DNA of 64,000 nucleotides, from assembly GCA_002049455.2 (NCBI GenBank), contig KV918809.1, forward strand, positions 1 to 64,000, read 5' to 3'. The notes beneath the pieces are model-generated. The model saw only the letters and a program-made list of their open reading frames with translations, ran no database searches and was not told the DNA's origin. The number at the start of each line of letters is the position of its first letter. Position 1 is the stretch's first letter. The DNA is from Porphyra umbilicalis (taxonomy: Eukaryota > Rhodophyta > Bangiophyceae > Bangiales > Bangiaceae). A program made the position numbers and the translations under genes. Below, one piece after another: positions 34,715 to 46,128 of this stretch.

Positions 34715-35695
34715 GCGCTGGCGTGGGTGCGCGACGCGAAGTGGGGGGGGGGGGGGGAGGGGGTCTGGTCGGCCACAGGCTGCCGAGGTCGGACGCGGCG
34801 CTGAGCAAGTGACGTAACAGGTGGGGTGGCCCGGCCCGGTGTCTTCTGCTTTTTTGGGGTTTGTGTAGGTGGTAGGACCTGGCTGCAGTGCGGCTGGGAA
34901 CGGCGCGGACTCGTCACTGGGCGCGTAGTCGGAACATATACATATTTATTCGCTTGAATGCCTATCCCCCCGCCGGTCGCCGGTACCCGCTCCCACGACG
35001 GCGGCTGCGGCCAGCGCAGCCACGTCGCCCTCGTCGGCGGGACGTTATTCATCTACCGCGGCGGCCGCGTGCGACGGTGGGATGGCACCATCCAGCGACA
35101 AGCACAGGGGCCACGAGCGGCCGTTCACGGGGCCCGACCGAGACCGCGCCCGGGCAGCCACAGCTCTACGGACGTTTGCCCCCCGCCCGTGGCGACATCG
35201 ACGACGCGCAGCGGCAGCGGCATCCACAACGGCCGCGACGGCACGCTGCCGAGCCGCCGTGACGGGCAGCCGACCACCCCCGTGCGTCGTGGGGGCGGCG
35301 CCGGCGGGGCGCCACGCCACCCCGGTCCGCCCCGCCGAGGGGCCCCGCACGCCCCGCCACCCGCACGGGCGAGCCGGCCAGTGCCGGCGGGGGGCTCCCC
35401 CACCTCGTACCACCCCTCCCACCCGGGCGCGCAGCCGCCCGCAGCCGCCCCCCGCCGACGACAGCCCGCCGGCTCGCGGCGGCGTGGCGGGTCCCGCCGC
35501 ACCGTCGCACCCCCCCCCGCCGCAGCCGGCCCTCCTTGGCGGCAGCCACTGCCCCCTCACGCGCGCGCTGCAGCCAGCCGCCGTCCCGCGCGTCCCCGCC
35601 GCCGGTGCTCCGCCGCCCAGCAGGCGCTGGAGCCATCTGGGGCTCTCCGTTTACTGCGTCCTTCTCGCTGTTTCCCCAGACGGCTTCGTCTGATT

Positions 35696-37000
35696 AAAGA
35701 AGGCGCGAAGCGCAACGAACAGCCTCGGAGCATGCACCCCCAAAACGCCTGGGCAAGGCAAGCGCCACAGAGAAACAACAAGCGCTCGACACGCCGGGAC
35801 CGCGGACGCCCGACCGCCCGCCGTCCGACGCGGCTGGTGCCGTGCGCCGCGCCGCCGCCGCCGCAGTGCGGCGGTGCCGGCGGCCGCCACGGTGGCAGTG
35901 ACGGCGGCAGCGACGGCGGCGACGCCGCCGCCGATGCAGCGCCACTCGCGGTGCGGGGGGGGGGGGGGATTGAGGGGCGGGGGGGTAGGGGGTACGGATT
36001 GCACCGCCCCCACAGACGGCGACGCGACGCCCGAGGGCGAGCGGCCGCAGCGCGCCGCGCCACCGGACGACGCGCGCGGTGCCACCGCCGCGCACGTTGC
36101 CGCAGGAGCGCTGTGCGTGTGCGACTCCGCCCCCTCCTGTGGCGCGGCCGTGGCCGCCCAGCTACACACGGGGGGGACACGCTGCGCGCTGCGTCGGCAG
36201 CGGCGTCGGCGGCGGCACCCCCAGCCGCGCCGTCGCCGGCCAGTGACCACCCACCGGCGGCGGCGGCGGCGGCGGCGCCCGCCACCGGCGGCAGGTCGCG
36301 CGCGCCGTCATGCGCGCGCCCGTGCCAGACGACGCGCCGCCGCCACGGGCAGATGCGCCGCTGCTGCCACGCGTAAGGGCTGGGGGGCGCCCCCCCCCCC
36401 CCGACCCCCCCTCCCAGTGACCGCCTGCCGCGGCGCCGCACGCCGCCCTGTAATTGGCGCCGCCGACGCTGGCGGGCGAGCGCTGCGCGCCAGTCGTCGC
36501 CACCAGCGACAGCGGCGGGTGTGGCCGACGGCGGCCGCGTCGCCGCCGCCCGCCCCGCGCACCCGGTCCGCGTGCCACCCGACGCCGACCCGCGCGTGCG
36601 ACGGCGACCGCAGCGGCCATCCCCCCGACCGTGACCTCACCGTCCCCGCCCACGATAGTCACATCACCGCGGCTCCGTCGACCGTCAGAGCCGCCGCCGC
36701 GGCGGCGGCCGACGCGGCGAGACGCACCGCCACCGCTCGCCGCAGCCGCAGGGCGGGGGGCGGGGGGGGGGGAGGGTGCACCGCCGGCGGCAACGCCGAT
36801 GCCACCCCCGTCGCCGGCGTGGGTGGAGGCGGCAGAGGCGCCGCCGCTCACGACTCTTGAGTCATCGACGGCCGGTGGCGGTGGTGGTGGTGGGGGGGCG
36901 GTGGGCGGCGTCGGAGGTGGGGGCGGGGGGGGGGGGTGCGGCCGCGCCGCCGCGGCGGGCGTGGCGGGCAGTCCCGCCGGCGCCCCCTCCACAGACCAAG
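35696..37000. repeat. GC-rich dispersed repeat
   Basis: It starts abruptly inside the duplicated phrase of the upstream segment (after CTTCGTCTGATT). It matches 25583-25912 plus 27730-28510. Many long Ala/Arg/Pro frames are compositional. Confidence 0.65.
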
Positions 37001-38061
37001 AAAGTGTGTTGACGAAGCATGTCGGATGGATTTCGAGCCACGGCGATCGTCATCGTTTCCGGCCCATTAGAGAGGGGTCCGACCCAACCTGGTGACCTTC
37101 TCTCTTCACCCCTACGGCCTAGTGTCAGCAGAAGTGTGGAGTTCCTTTAGTGTACTTGCTCTGGACACATCAATCTCAGCTATGCATGTTTGGGAATACC
37201 GCACCTTCAAGAATACCTATTGTCATGCCGACACCCCGTCTCCATCGTCGCCCATCCACAGGTCCCTCTCCCTGCTACCCCCCGCCTCCCCGCTAGCCCC
37301 CCCCCTACAACTAGCATGTACTGTAGCCCTATCTGGACGTCCCCATCGTCCCCCTTCGTCCTGTAGCTGCTGTCCGGCAGGCTTGCTTCCGCCACCGGGT
37401 GAGAGGGGGGAGCGGAGGAAACCATAGAAGCAGAGGATGGGTGCGGTGCGGCAAACGTAGAGGCGGACAAGGGGGGGAGGAAGAGGGGAAAAAAAAGAAC
37501 GGCGACAGCAAGGGGAGGGGGAGAAGAAGGAAGGAGCGACAAGAAAGATGGGAGTTCCTGGAAAGAAAACATGGCAGGTGGAGTCGGTCGGCGGGGGAGT
37601 CGGGGGGCGACAGTGTGGAGAACTGGGTGGGCATCATGCCTGTTGCGAGGTGAAGCGATGGATAGGCCACAAGAGCGTCATTGGTCTGATTGGTTGGCAG
37701 GGCAACAGCTGTGGCTGCTGACAAGAAAAAAGGCACGCTCGCGGAGCTCATTAAATCAGTCAACTTGAGTTGATCCAATCAGGGCGTGGATCTGTTCCAC
37801 AAAAAGACCCCCCGGCGTCGTTGGACCAATCATGTATCAGATTGGGTGGGGTCTGATCCATCTCTGTTGCCCGCCCAAGCGCTCCTGGGGACTTGAGGAC
37901 TACAGTCATTATTTGCTTATGTGCCATTCACTTGGAGAGCATGCTCTACAAGTGAATGGCCCCTACTAGAGCCTCAGGACCGCGATCTCTCGCGATCTCG
38001 GACTGAAAGAGGGTGCTACTTTTGTGGCGCACCCCTGCCATGAAAACGCATAACGACTGTA
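37001..38061. other. intergenic, mixed composition, one hairpin
   Basis: No gene is seen. A purine-rich tract lies at 37390-37560. At 37922-37959 GCCATTCACTTG and its exact inverse flank a second small palindrome around AGAGCATGCTCT, giving a 38-base hairpin. Confidence 0.5.
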
Positions 38062-39676
38062 CTCTACACCAGGCCTCACCAAGAGTATTTCGGGAAGGGT
38101 ATCACTCGAGTATATTTTTCGGGTATATACTTATACTCGCGGGATTTTTCGGTTCTTCCCCAATACCCATACTCGGTGAATGAGCAGTGGTCAGATACCC
38201 GCGAAACCTGACGTCCAAGGGTATCAAGAGTGTTACTCGTACTCTCGATTCTAGATAATTCGACACTTTTGACGGTGAATTGACCGGATACTCCCACATC
38301 AAATCGATGCCTGGCAATCTGAGCAGAGGCAGAGCGTGCGATTCGGGCCAACATCACGCATCTGCATGCGTGCGAAGCGAGTGACAGCCCACCATCCACC
38401 CTCTTGCGCCCTTAGGCGTCCGTCATCCTTCTCTGCTCTCCCCGTTCCTCCGCCCCGATCTTCATCCTCGCCCACCACGCGGCGCGGCGGCGGTCACCTT
38501 CCCAACCCTCCCGTTCGTCTCGCCTTTCGCGAGCCTCTCACTCGCTCCTTGCACTTCCACCGAGAGTTCCAATCGGTCCTTGGGGTGGACGCATTCGACA
38601 GGGCCTGTAGCCCTGATCGCCGCCCGTTCGGACCCAGTGACAATGCTCGTTCGGCCCGAGGAGCCAACGGAGGTCCGGCACCACGACGACATTAGCCGCT
38701 TAACGAATAAATTGGTATCAAAACCACAAACTTAGCTGCACGAAGGAAATATGCATTCCTGTGAAAGGTATACGCATACCCGCGCCTCGGAACGACATTG
38801 GATACCGACGTCCCAAAACGTCAAGGGTATGTACTCTTGCTACCCGCTCTGTCAGGTTTGAGCGATACTCATACCACGCCCAGTTAAGGGCGGACATGAG
38901 GATGCGGACACGTTGCATCATTACAGCGTACACGTGAAACTCGTACCGTCTCCACGGTACCAAGAGGCTTACGCATAAGAAGCGCAAAAAAGCAGGTAAA
39001 AAGCAGATACTTCTGTTACTGATCGTGACGTACAATGATAGAGAAGCTCGTGGTGAACAATGCTACGTGGTTTGCAACCCACTTTTGACAGCCTCGTTTT
39101 CTTGTGGCTGCTGCTCCTCTCACGCTACCTCTGATGAAAAGATTGTCCCACCTTGACGCATTGATGTCACCTCGTTCCCCATCCGTATCGTAGAACCCAA
39201 GCCACTACCCCCCCCGTCCTTCGATCATAGGCTCATCCAAAAAAGAAGACCATCCAGAGTCATCATAGTGCTCAGCATGGCCCGGTCTGCAACAAGCGTG
39301 ATGGCGATCCGGCTTGCTCCAGATCGACGCGATTCGCATAGTTCAGCAGGTAGACTTTCGATTTGTCGCATATTGGAAGAAACACGTGTGCTGTGAATGC
39401 CCCGAGACGCCCTGATGCGCCTGCTGCCAGCTACGGTTGGGACACGTCTTCAGAAAGCTGGTTCCAACCGCTGGACAAGTGAAAAGTGTCTGACACCTAC
39501 CAATCTGGCCAATGAACGGCCGGAAATCCTAATGTCCGCCTGAGGGGTGTCTTAACTGTAGGCTTGTTGAGTGCGCCCCGATTTTCGGGGCGCTGGTGCA
39601 TAATGCGCCCCTGAACGCCCTTTGAGCGCTCAGTGCGCCCTGAGCGCCCCTCGAGCGCCTGTTGTAGCACCCATAA

Positions 39677-40806
39677 GAGCATTGCCAACAACTCAGGCAA
39701 TCGCTATTGGCTATTCCATTCTAGAACCAAGTCCACATCCTTAGACAGCCACATGTACGTCAGCGGTTGGCTGCTGTGCTGTCATGAGCCTAAGTACCCG
39801 CAGGTTTCCTTACACCAGGCCTCGTCTGGGCCCAATCAAGACGATATTTTCTGCCAGGACTTGATTCACTGCAGCGGCAGATGACAACTGTGGTGAGCAG
39901 CCGTATCAACTAGGGTTGCTCAGAACGCCCGGGGCATCGTTAAGGGCGTCGTTAAGGGCGTCACCAGGACGTCATTTGGGCGTCGTGCGCCCCTGGCGCC
40001 CCAACTCAAAAGGGCGTCAACAAGGCGTCGCGAAGAGAAAGTTTTCAGGGGGGTCCACATGATTCAGCAGGTGGCGGCTGTGCACCTTGGTTGGGGACAG
40101 GCACCCAGTCTGGACACAAAAATGAGATAAGAGAGTGCGATATGGGTGCTACTTGAACGATATGGCGAATATTGAGGGTGCTACTTGGGGCGTCGTGAGG
40201 GCGTTTTGGCTGCCTAATGGGGCGTCAGTAAGGCGTCATATCCGTCGCGCGCCCCTGACGCCCCCGAAATAGGGGCGTCGTGTGCAACCCTTGTATCAAC
40301 CATAACGAAGGCGCAGAGAACGCTCGTCGGCAGACGGACAAAGAAACAGGTCAAAATGTGCAGCACTTGATGACAACCACGCCTAGAAGGACGTCACTGT
40401 AGGACCATTGCCATGCACGACAGCTCTTGCGGACGTTCCCACCACCTCTGCCCAGAAGAAACTGGCAGTCAATCTTGCAGACGTGGCGCACACGTTGCAG
40501 CCACGTGCTACTATTTGCTGTGAAACGGGTCGTTGATCCATCACATGGGCCAACCAGAGGCCCCCGTGAGATAGCCTCGGCTATCCTAAAAGCTATTCCG
40601 ACTCGAAATAGAAAAGCGATAGCCGCACAGCTATTCTTGGTCAGCGGAAGCCAGAATCAAGCAGGTAGTTCGATTTCCATGGCCCGAACAAAAAAAGGGC
40701 TTCTTCGTCTAAAAAGTGGTGTTACAGCGGACTTCAGGTGCTGAATGGGACACGTTGTGCAACGTGGCTTGAATATGGGGATAGCATCTCATTGTTGGCA
40801 ATGCTC
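39677..40806 (+). mobile_element. Harbinger-like element copy 1, interrupted by a hAT MITE
   Basis: Ends GAGCATTGCCAACAACTCAG and GTTGGCAATGCTC; TAA is duplicated at 39674-39676 and 40807-40809. Without the 382-bp insert and its 8-bp duplication the element is 740 bp, the same as copies 2 and 3. A 105-codon frame near the 3' end is shared by the copies but resembles no protein. Confidence 0.9.
39911..40292 (+). mobile_element. 382-bp hAT MITE, TAGGGTTGC family, copy 2
   Basis: Ends TAGGGTTGCTCAG and TGTGCAACCCTT; GTATCAAC is duplicated at 39903-39910 and 40293-40300. Removing one duplication and the insert restores the uninterrupted sequence seen at 42219-42233. It is the innermost of four layers. 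Confidence 0.92.
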
Positions 40807-41074
40807 TAAAAGATCAGGTAGCCCCATCTTGTTCTTACGTTTTGACTGTGTTTCGTGGAAACTAGCGACCATCTGTGAATTTCTGTATGCATGTGAAAGA
40901 AGGACTGTTGACGGTCATCCGCAAGCCCCAATGTGTCTGCGTGCCGCCCACAGCGGCAGCTCCCAAGGACATACAAGAGAACAGCTGAATTTGTTTCAGG
41001 TGGTGTTGTAGACAACCAGACCGTCCGGCCATGAGGACAAGAAACACACGCACACCATACACAGTCACGCTCAC

Positions 41075-41280
41075 CTATTCACGTCTGCGGCCTTGGCCAA
41101 GTAGATATCCTTGCCAAAGATGTCTTGCAGTCGCGGGAGGTGGTTGAGAAGGATGCTGCTGCTCTGGCGCCAAGACGAGGGCCATCGCTGCTGCCATGGC
41201 CACCTCCTGACGGGCCCTTCCCGCCTTACCTCTGGGGCACCTGCAGCCAGGGCTGCGCGCCCGTAGAGGCTGCAGACAGA
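41075..41280 (-). other. possible captured gene exons inside a hAT element
   Basis: On the minus strand a CAG acceptor, a short open stretch (LYGRAALAAGAPE) and a GTAAGG donor near 41245 are followed by an acceptor at 41164-41165. The 89-bp open exon at 41163-41075 then encodes ILLNHLPRLQDIFGKDIYLA and ends at AG|GTGAGC. Exon borders with strong splice signals inside a non-autonomous transposon suggest a captured host gene fragment. The source gene is unknown to me. Confidence 0.35.
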
Positions 41281-41583
41281 GTCGTCGGGCACTCGGTCGA
41301 CCACGTAGTTAAAATGTTACGACAATCATTATTCAGAGCGCCCATCAAAGCGCCCAGGAAACCGTGGGCGCTGGGCGCTCGAGCGCCCTCTGAGCGCCCA
41401 TTGAGCGCCTAAAATGCGCCCAAAAAGAGCGCCCTGGGCGCACTCAACAACCCTACTTAACTGGGCGTGATACTTGGACGTCTAGAATCCGGCTCCCTGT
41501 CAGCCAATACTCGGTGGCTGGATCCGAGCCACATACCGTACTCGTGGCTGAAACTGATACCCTTGGTGAGGCCTGCTCTACAC

Positions 41584-41987
41584 AACGACACTCTTTGGCC
41601 GAGCGCACCACCCTGCACAGCACTCCGCAGAACCGTCGCCACGATGGAATTTTACATCTTTGCTCGAAATTCATTGTCCGGACCTCTTTGTGAGATCATT
41701 TTTTTTGTCCACCGACGGTTCGCTGTCAAATGCGAGCGGGGCTCCTGTCTGCTTCTTCAGAGATCTAGGGCTACTTTGCCAACGGACAGGGACGCTGAAA
41801 TAATTTCGGACCCGTCCATCCACTTGCACTCAGATGCTCTGCACGCAGACGGCCGTTGTGCGCCTCGTGCACGCCCTGGCATGCTCCAAGCAAACAGAGC
41901 ACGCGGAGCGCGAGCTACCCTGCTCGTCCTCTGTCGCGCTCCTTCCAAGACCACCGCCTGCTGCGGCTCTTCCGCGCCGGGTGGCCG
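41584..41987. other. intergenic, no gene seen
   Basis: About 400 bp between the hAT nest and the next Harbinger-like copy. No credible gene, repeat end or RNA is seen. Confidence 0.5.
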
Positions 41988-41990
41988 TTA

Positions 41991-42730
41991 GAGCATTGCC
42001 AACAACTCAGGCTATCGCTATCGGCTATTCCATTCTAGAACCAAGTCCACATCCTTAGACAGCCACATGTACGTCAGCGGTTGGCTGCTGTGCTGTCATG
42101 AGCCTAAGTACCCGCAGGTTTCCTTACACCAGGCCTTGTCTGGGCCCGATCAAGACGATATTTTCTGCCAGGACTTGATTCACTGCAGCGGCAGATGACA
42201 GCTGTGGTGAGCAGCCGTATCAACCATAACGAAGGCGCAGAGAACGCTCGTCGGCAGACGGACAAAGAAAGAGGTCAAAATGTGCAGCGCTTGATGACGA
42301 CCACGCCTAGAAGGACGTCACTGTAGGACCATTGCCATGCACGACAGCTCTTGCGGACGTTCCCACCACCTCTGCCCAGAAGAAACTGGCAGTCAATCTT
42401 GCAGACGTGGCGCACACGTTGCAGCCACGTGCTACTATTTGCTGTGAAACGGGTCGTTGATCCATCACATGGGCCAATCAGAGGCCCCCGTGAGATAGCC
42501 TCGGCTATCCTAAAAGCTATTCCGACTCGAAATAGAAAAGCGATAGCCGCACAGCTATTCTTGGTCAGCGGAAGCCAGAATCAAGTAGGTAGTTCGATTT
42601 CCATGGCCCGAACAAAAAAAGGGCTTCTTCGTCTAAAAAGTGGTGTTACAGCGGACTTCAGGTGCTGAATGGGACACGTTGTGCAACGTGGCTTGAATAT
42701 GGGGGTAGCATCTCATTGTTAACAATGCTC
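41991..42730 (+). mobile_element. Harbinger-like 740-bp element copy 2
   Basis: Uninterrupted copy with GAGCATTGCCAACAACTCAG at the left, AACAATGCTC at the right, and TTA duplicated at 41988-41990 and 42731-42733. It is nearly identical to copies 1 and 3. The preference for TAA/TTA is that of PIF/Harbinger transposases. Confidence 0.92.
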
Positions 42731-42733
42731 TTA

Positions 42734-43479
42734 TCGTGCAAAAGTTTCTGTGGGGTGTCTTTGGTGTGGCAGGCGCGACAAGGGGGGTGGAAGAGTTGGT
42801 GTTTCAAGCATGTATGTAGCTAAGGGGGGGGGCGTAGCGCGGCATGTGCTGAAACTGAGGAGAGGAGGCGACGACAACCTGCAATGACCGTGATGAGCGT
42901 GGATGGGAACGACATGACTGGCGAGCGGTGGCCACTGCCTGCGGGCGAGGAGCGTTGACTAATTTCCGGTAGGAGCCAAACGCTACTTGCGGGCGGAAGG
43001 AGGCGACAACCTGCCAGAGGGAGGTGGCGACAACCTGCCGGCGGGGCGGCTGCTACCTTTGGGCATTAGGCGGTGGCGACCTGGGGGCAGGGGGCGTGGA
43101 CTGTTCCGGGTGGGAGCCGTAGACCAGTTGCGGCCGGAGCGGCTACTACCTGTGGGCGTTGGCGACTACAACCGGTGGGCAGTGGGATGCGACGACGTGT
43201 GTGTGGTGCGTCCCTTGGTTGCGGGCTGAGGGTGGCACTCACCAGCGGGGGCTGGCCAGTCCCGGTGGGCGGGGGGTGGCGACAACCCGTGGGCTGGGCG
43301 ACTACAACTTGTGGGCATGGGGTGGTGACGACCTGTGGGCCTGGGGCCCTTGTACCTGTGTTGAACATGTTTTCTGAGAATGGTTTTTCCATATGATGAG
43401 CGAGTCAGATGAAGATGGCTTTCTCAAACGAGTCCGGCGGATCTGCACGCATATCTGACGAAGGCGAGTCAAAAACACA
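42734..43479. repeat. degenerate minisatellite spacer between inverted element copies
   Basis: From about 42855 to 43360 variants of GGTGGCGACAACCTGTGGGC recur at irregular 20-60-bp spacing. The rest of the spacer is unremarkable. It would be the loop of a large hairpin formed by copies 2 and 3. Confidence 0.6.
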
Positions 43480-43482
43480 TAA

Positions 43483-44222
43483 GAGCATGGTAAACAATGA
43501 GATGCTATCCGCATATTCAAGCCACGTTGCACAACGTGTCCCATTCAGCACCTGAAGTCCGCTGTAACACCACTTTTTAGACGAAGAAGCCCTTTTTTTG
43601 TTCGGGCCATGGAAATCGAACTACCTGCTTGATTCTGGCTTCCGCTGACCAAGAATAGCTGTGCGGCTATCGCTTTTCTATTTCGAGTCGGAATAGCTTT
43701 TAGGATAGCCGAGGCTATCTCACGGGGGCCTCTGGTTGGCCCATGTGATGGATCAACGACCCGTTTCACAGCAAATAGTAGCACGTGGCTGCAACGTGTG
43801 CGCCACGTCTGCAAGATTGACTGCCAGTTTCTTCTGGGCAGAGGTGGTGGGAACGTCCGCAAGAGCTGTCGTGCATGGCAATGGTCCTACAGTGACGTCC
43901 TTCTAGGCGTGGTTGTCATCAAGTGCTGCACATTTTGACCTGTTTCTTTGTCCGTCTGCCGACGAGCGTTCTCTGCGCCTTCGTTATGGTTGATACGGCT
44001 GCTCACCACAGCTGTTATCTGCCGCTGCAGTGAATCAAGTCCTGGCAGAAAATATCGTCTTGATCGGGCCCAGACAAGGCCTGGTGTAAGGAAACCTGCG
44101 GGTACTTAGGCTCATGACAGCACAGCAGCCAACCGCTGACGTACATGTGGCTGTCTAAGGATGTGGACTTGGTTCTAGAATGGAATAGCCGATAGCGATA
44201 GCCTGAGTTGTTGGCAATGCTC
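43483..44222 (-). mobile_element. Harbinger-like 740-bp element copy 3, inverted
   Basis: Inverse of copy 2, 740 bp, with TAA duplicated at 43480-43482 and 44223-44225. The end at 43483 reads GAGCATGGTAAACAATGAG, slightly diverged. Confidence 0.92.
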
Positions 44223-44225
44223 TAA

Positions 44226-45258
44226 AGGATCTCAACATTATCGTGTATTCTTTGGTTATGATCAACCATTGTTATTCCCTGACAGGGACGATTTGACGGA
44301 GTGCTGTGTGGGCCTTTCGTCCTGCAGACTCCATCGCCACCGGTCCGCCCCCTCCCTATACGCCCGTCTGCTTGCATTGCACTCTGTGACTACTGCCACC
44401 CTCGCGGGTCCTCTCCTCTCTCCTTGTACGCCCCCACCGGTCCCCCAACCCTCCTCCCCCCCCCCCCGCCCACCCACTCCGCCAACGACCTCGCCGTCTT
44501 TGCTTTTCTTCCCCCAATTTCGGCCCCACTTTCCGCACCTTGCCCTGTATCATCCTCTTTTCCCTGCCTTCCCCCCTCCACGGCACCTTCCATGTATATA
44601 TCGTTCCTCCTGCTCGTTGTGGGCAGCGGCCACGTTTGAGTGCCCGTCGCCCCATGGTCGGCACCCCCCCCCCGCACCCTCCTCCCCACCGCCGCCACTG
44701 CCGTTTAGGTGACCTGTGGACACCGGCCACTCCCAATGCATTCTGGTCTGTGGAGGGTAGGGGTGGGGCGGTGGCAGCCAGTTGCAGGGCGGGAGGGGGG
44801 TTGGCAGTAGCGGCGGCCGGGTTGCAGGTGCAAGGAGAGGGAGCGGCGGTGGTGGTAACAGGCGGCGATGGGTGCAAGCAGAAGCAGGGGAGGGGGAGGT
44901 AGTGGGGTGTGGATGGCGTGGTGAAGCGCTGGGGGGGGGCGGCACGACTCTGACCCAGAGGTTGAGTTCGCAATAGGTAGGATAATCAGTACATGGGTGT
45001 GTGCTGTCACTAGAAGGAATCAAGTCCGACAACTCCATCAAGAGACGCCTGGCCAGAGAACGGACATGTGACACATGGGTGACGGTACTGTAGTGCAACT
45101 CGGCGTTCCCATTGGTGGAATAGCAACCCCGCCAAGACCCCCCGGAATCGATGAAATTCGAGCAAGGCCCAGCCAGTCAGGCCTCGTTTGGACTGTGAAA
45201 AACGGACATGTTCACTGGGGCTGTATTCCATCCGACAGGCTTCGTCGATTCGCTTCCT
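44226..45258. other. intergenic, pyrimidine-rich, no gene called
   Basis: 44390-44700 is C/T-rich on the plus strand and 44740-44940 is G-rich. The frames present are compositional. Confidence 0.45.
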
Positions 45259-45260
45259 TA

Positions 45261-45392
45261 CAGCCGTTCTCTCAAAAACCTCGCACGCCAACTGTTGCAC
45301 CACTCTGACAAATCGGCCTCTGCGACCCCGTAACGGCTGATTTGTAAGAGTGGTGCAACAGTTGGCGTGCGAGGTTTTTGCGAGAACGGCTG
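45261..45392. mobile_element. 132-bp foldback MITE, CAGCCGTTCTC family
   Basis: Almost the whole element is an inverted repeat with arms of about 60 bases from CAGCCGTTCTC to CTGTTGCACCACTCT and back, around a GC-rich loop. TA flanks both ends (45259-45260, 45393-45394). The same termini bound the 2.3-kb element at 61354-63639. Confidence 0.88.
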
Positions 45393-45394
45393 TA

Positions 45395-46128
45395 TGCCTC
45401 CACAAGGGTGAAGAACAAAGCGCCGCGGCACCCACCGCCGACGCGAACTTTCGTACGGGTCCGAAAGTAAACACACACACGTAGGTGCACACACAGTTTT
45501 GGCCATGCCTGCGGCGCGCACGCGGGCCAGAAGGCCCTGAGCACGCCCCCCAGTTTCCAACTTTGACGCGGGCCTGGCGGTGGGCGTGATTGCATTGCTT
45601 TGGCAGCAAAGGTTGTTGGGTTTGTCGGGCCAGCAGCAAAGCCCTCGACCAAATCATCTGGCCATCGTGGCACTTTTCATGCTGGGAGCACCCAATATAA
45701 GCGACACGTTTGCGATGATCTCTCGTCCGTCATACCAATGAAGACGCGAACCGCTTCATGCTCACCGGCCCCACGGCCCGCTCCACAAACAAACTGCATA
45801 GGGACTCTGCAGACGCCATATGAAAGCATTCTACAACAAAACACACGACGGGGAACGCTCGAGAGACGCCTATGACCCGGACAAAGACGGCTAGGCCTCG
45901 CAAGCGAGATTCGTGCACGATCGCGGGGCGTTCGTTGACGTGGCATGGCTTCTGGGACCCTTCCGGGCAACGTTGCGCAAGTGACAGTTCCCACAACCAA
46001 TAGGATCACGTCCTTGGCTCGATTTGAAAATCTGCTGGCCGGCAGATTGAAATGCAACACACATTTTCACGCGTGCGCACACATTTTAGTTTTGGCCATC
46101 CTGACCAGTACAGCCTTGTAACTTCGGC
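45395..46128. other. intergenic, no gene seen
   Basis: Mixed composition. A phrase around CACACA(C/T)..TTTTGGCCAT occurs twice (45475-45510 and 46055-46102). No gene or RNA recognised. Confidence 0.45.

Larger units (their letters stand above)
32300..35695 (+). repeat. 3.4-kb duplicated segment carrying Cys/Lys-rich gene 1
   Basis: 32300-33316 is nearly identical to 46129-47136, and 33317-35695 to 58644-61029; the second copy is split by the transposon at 47137-58643. A 100-bp phrase beginning CCGCCGGTGCTCCGCC occurs at both ends of the segment (about 32325 and 35602). The upstream kilobase is GC-rich with C/G runs, one of 10-12 G near 33092. Confidence 0.9.
39559..41455. mobile_element. 1.9-kb hAT-type element, second layer of the nest
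   Basis: Termini TAGGCTTGTTGAGTGCGCCC and GGGCGCACTCAACAACCCTA, with CTTAACTG duplicated exactly (39551-39558, 41456-41463). GAGCGCCC words cluster near both ends. The interior contains a Harbinger-like copy (39677-40806) and exon-like sequence (41075-41280). Confidence 0.9.
38070..41575. mobile_element. 3.5-kb hAT-type element, outermost layer of a nest
   Basis: Termini CAGGCCTCACCAA and TTGGTGAGGCCTG are perfect inverted repeats, and CTCTACAC is duplicated exactly (38062-38069, 41576-41583). The subterminal parts (38090-38330, 38740-38890, 41460-41575) share GGGTAT/ATACCC words. No transposase frame is seen. It contains a second hAT element (39559-41455). Confidence 0.9.

Noticed and set aside
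40427..40744. 105-codon frame conserved in three Harbinger-like copies
   Set aside because: Its conservation follows from the recent origin of the copies; no transposase motif is present.
38070..41575. Expected hAT transposase in the 3.5-kb hAT element
   Set aside because: After removing the nested elements only repeats and short open stretches remain; no transposase motif was found.
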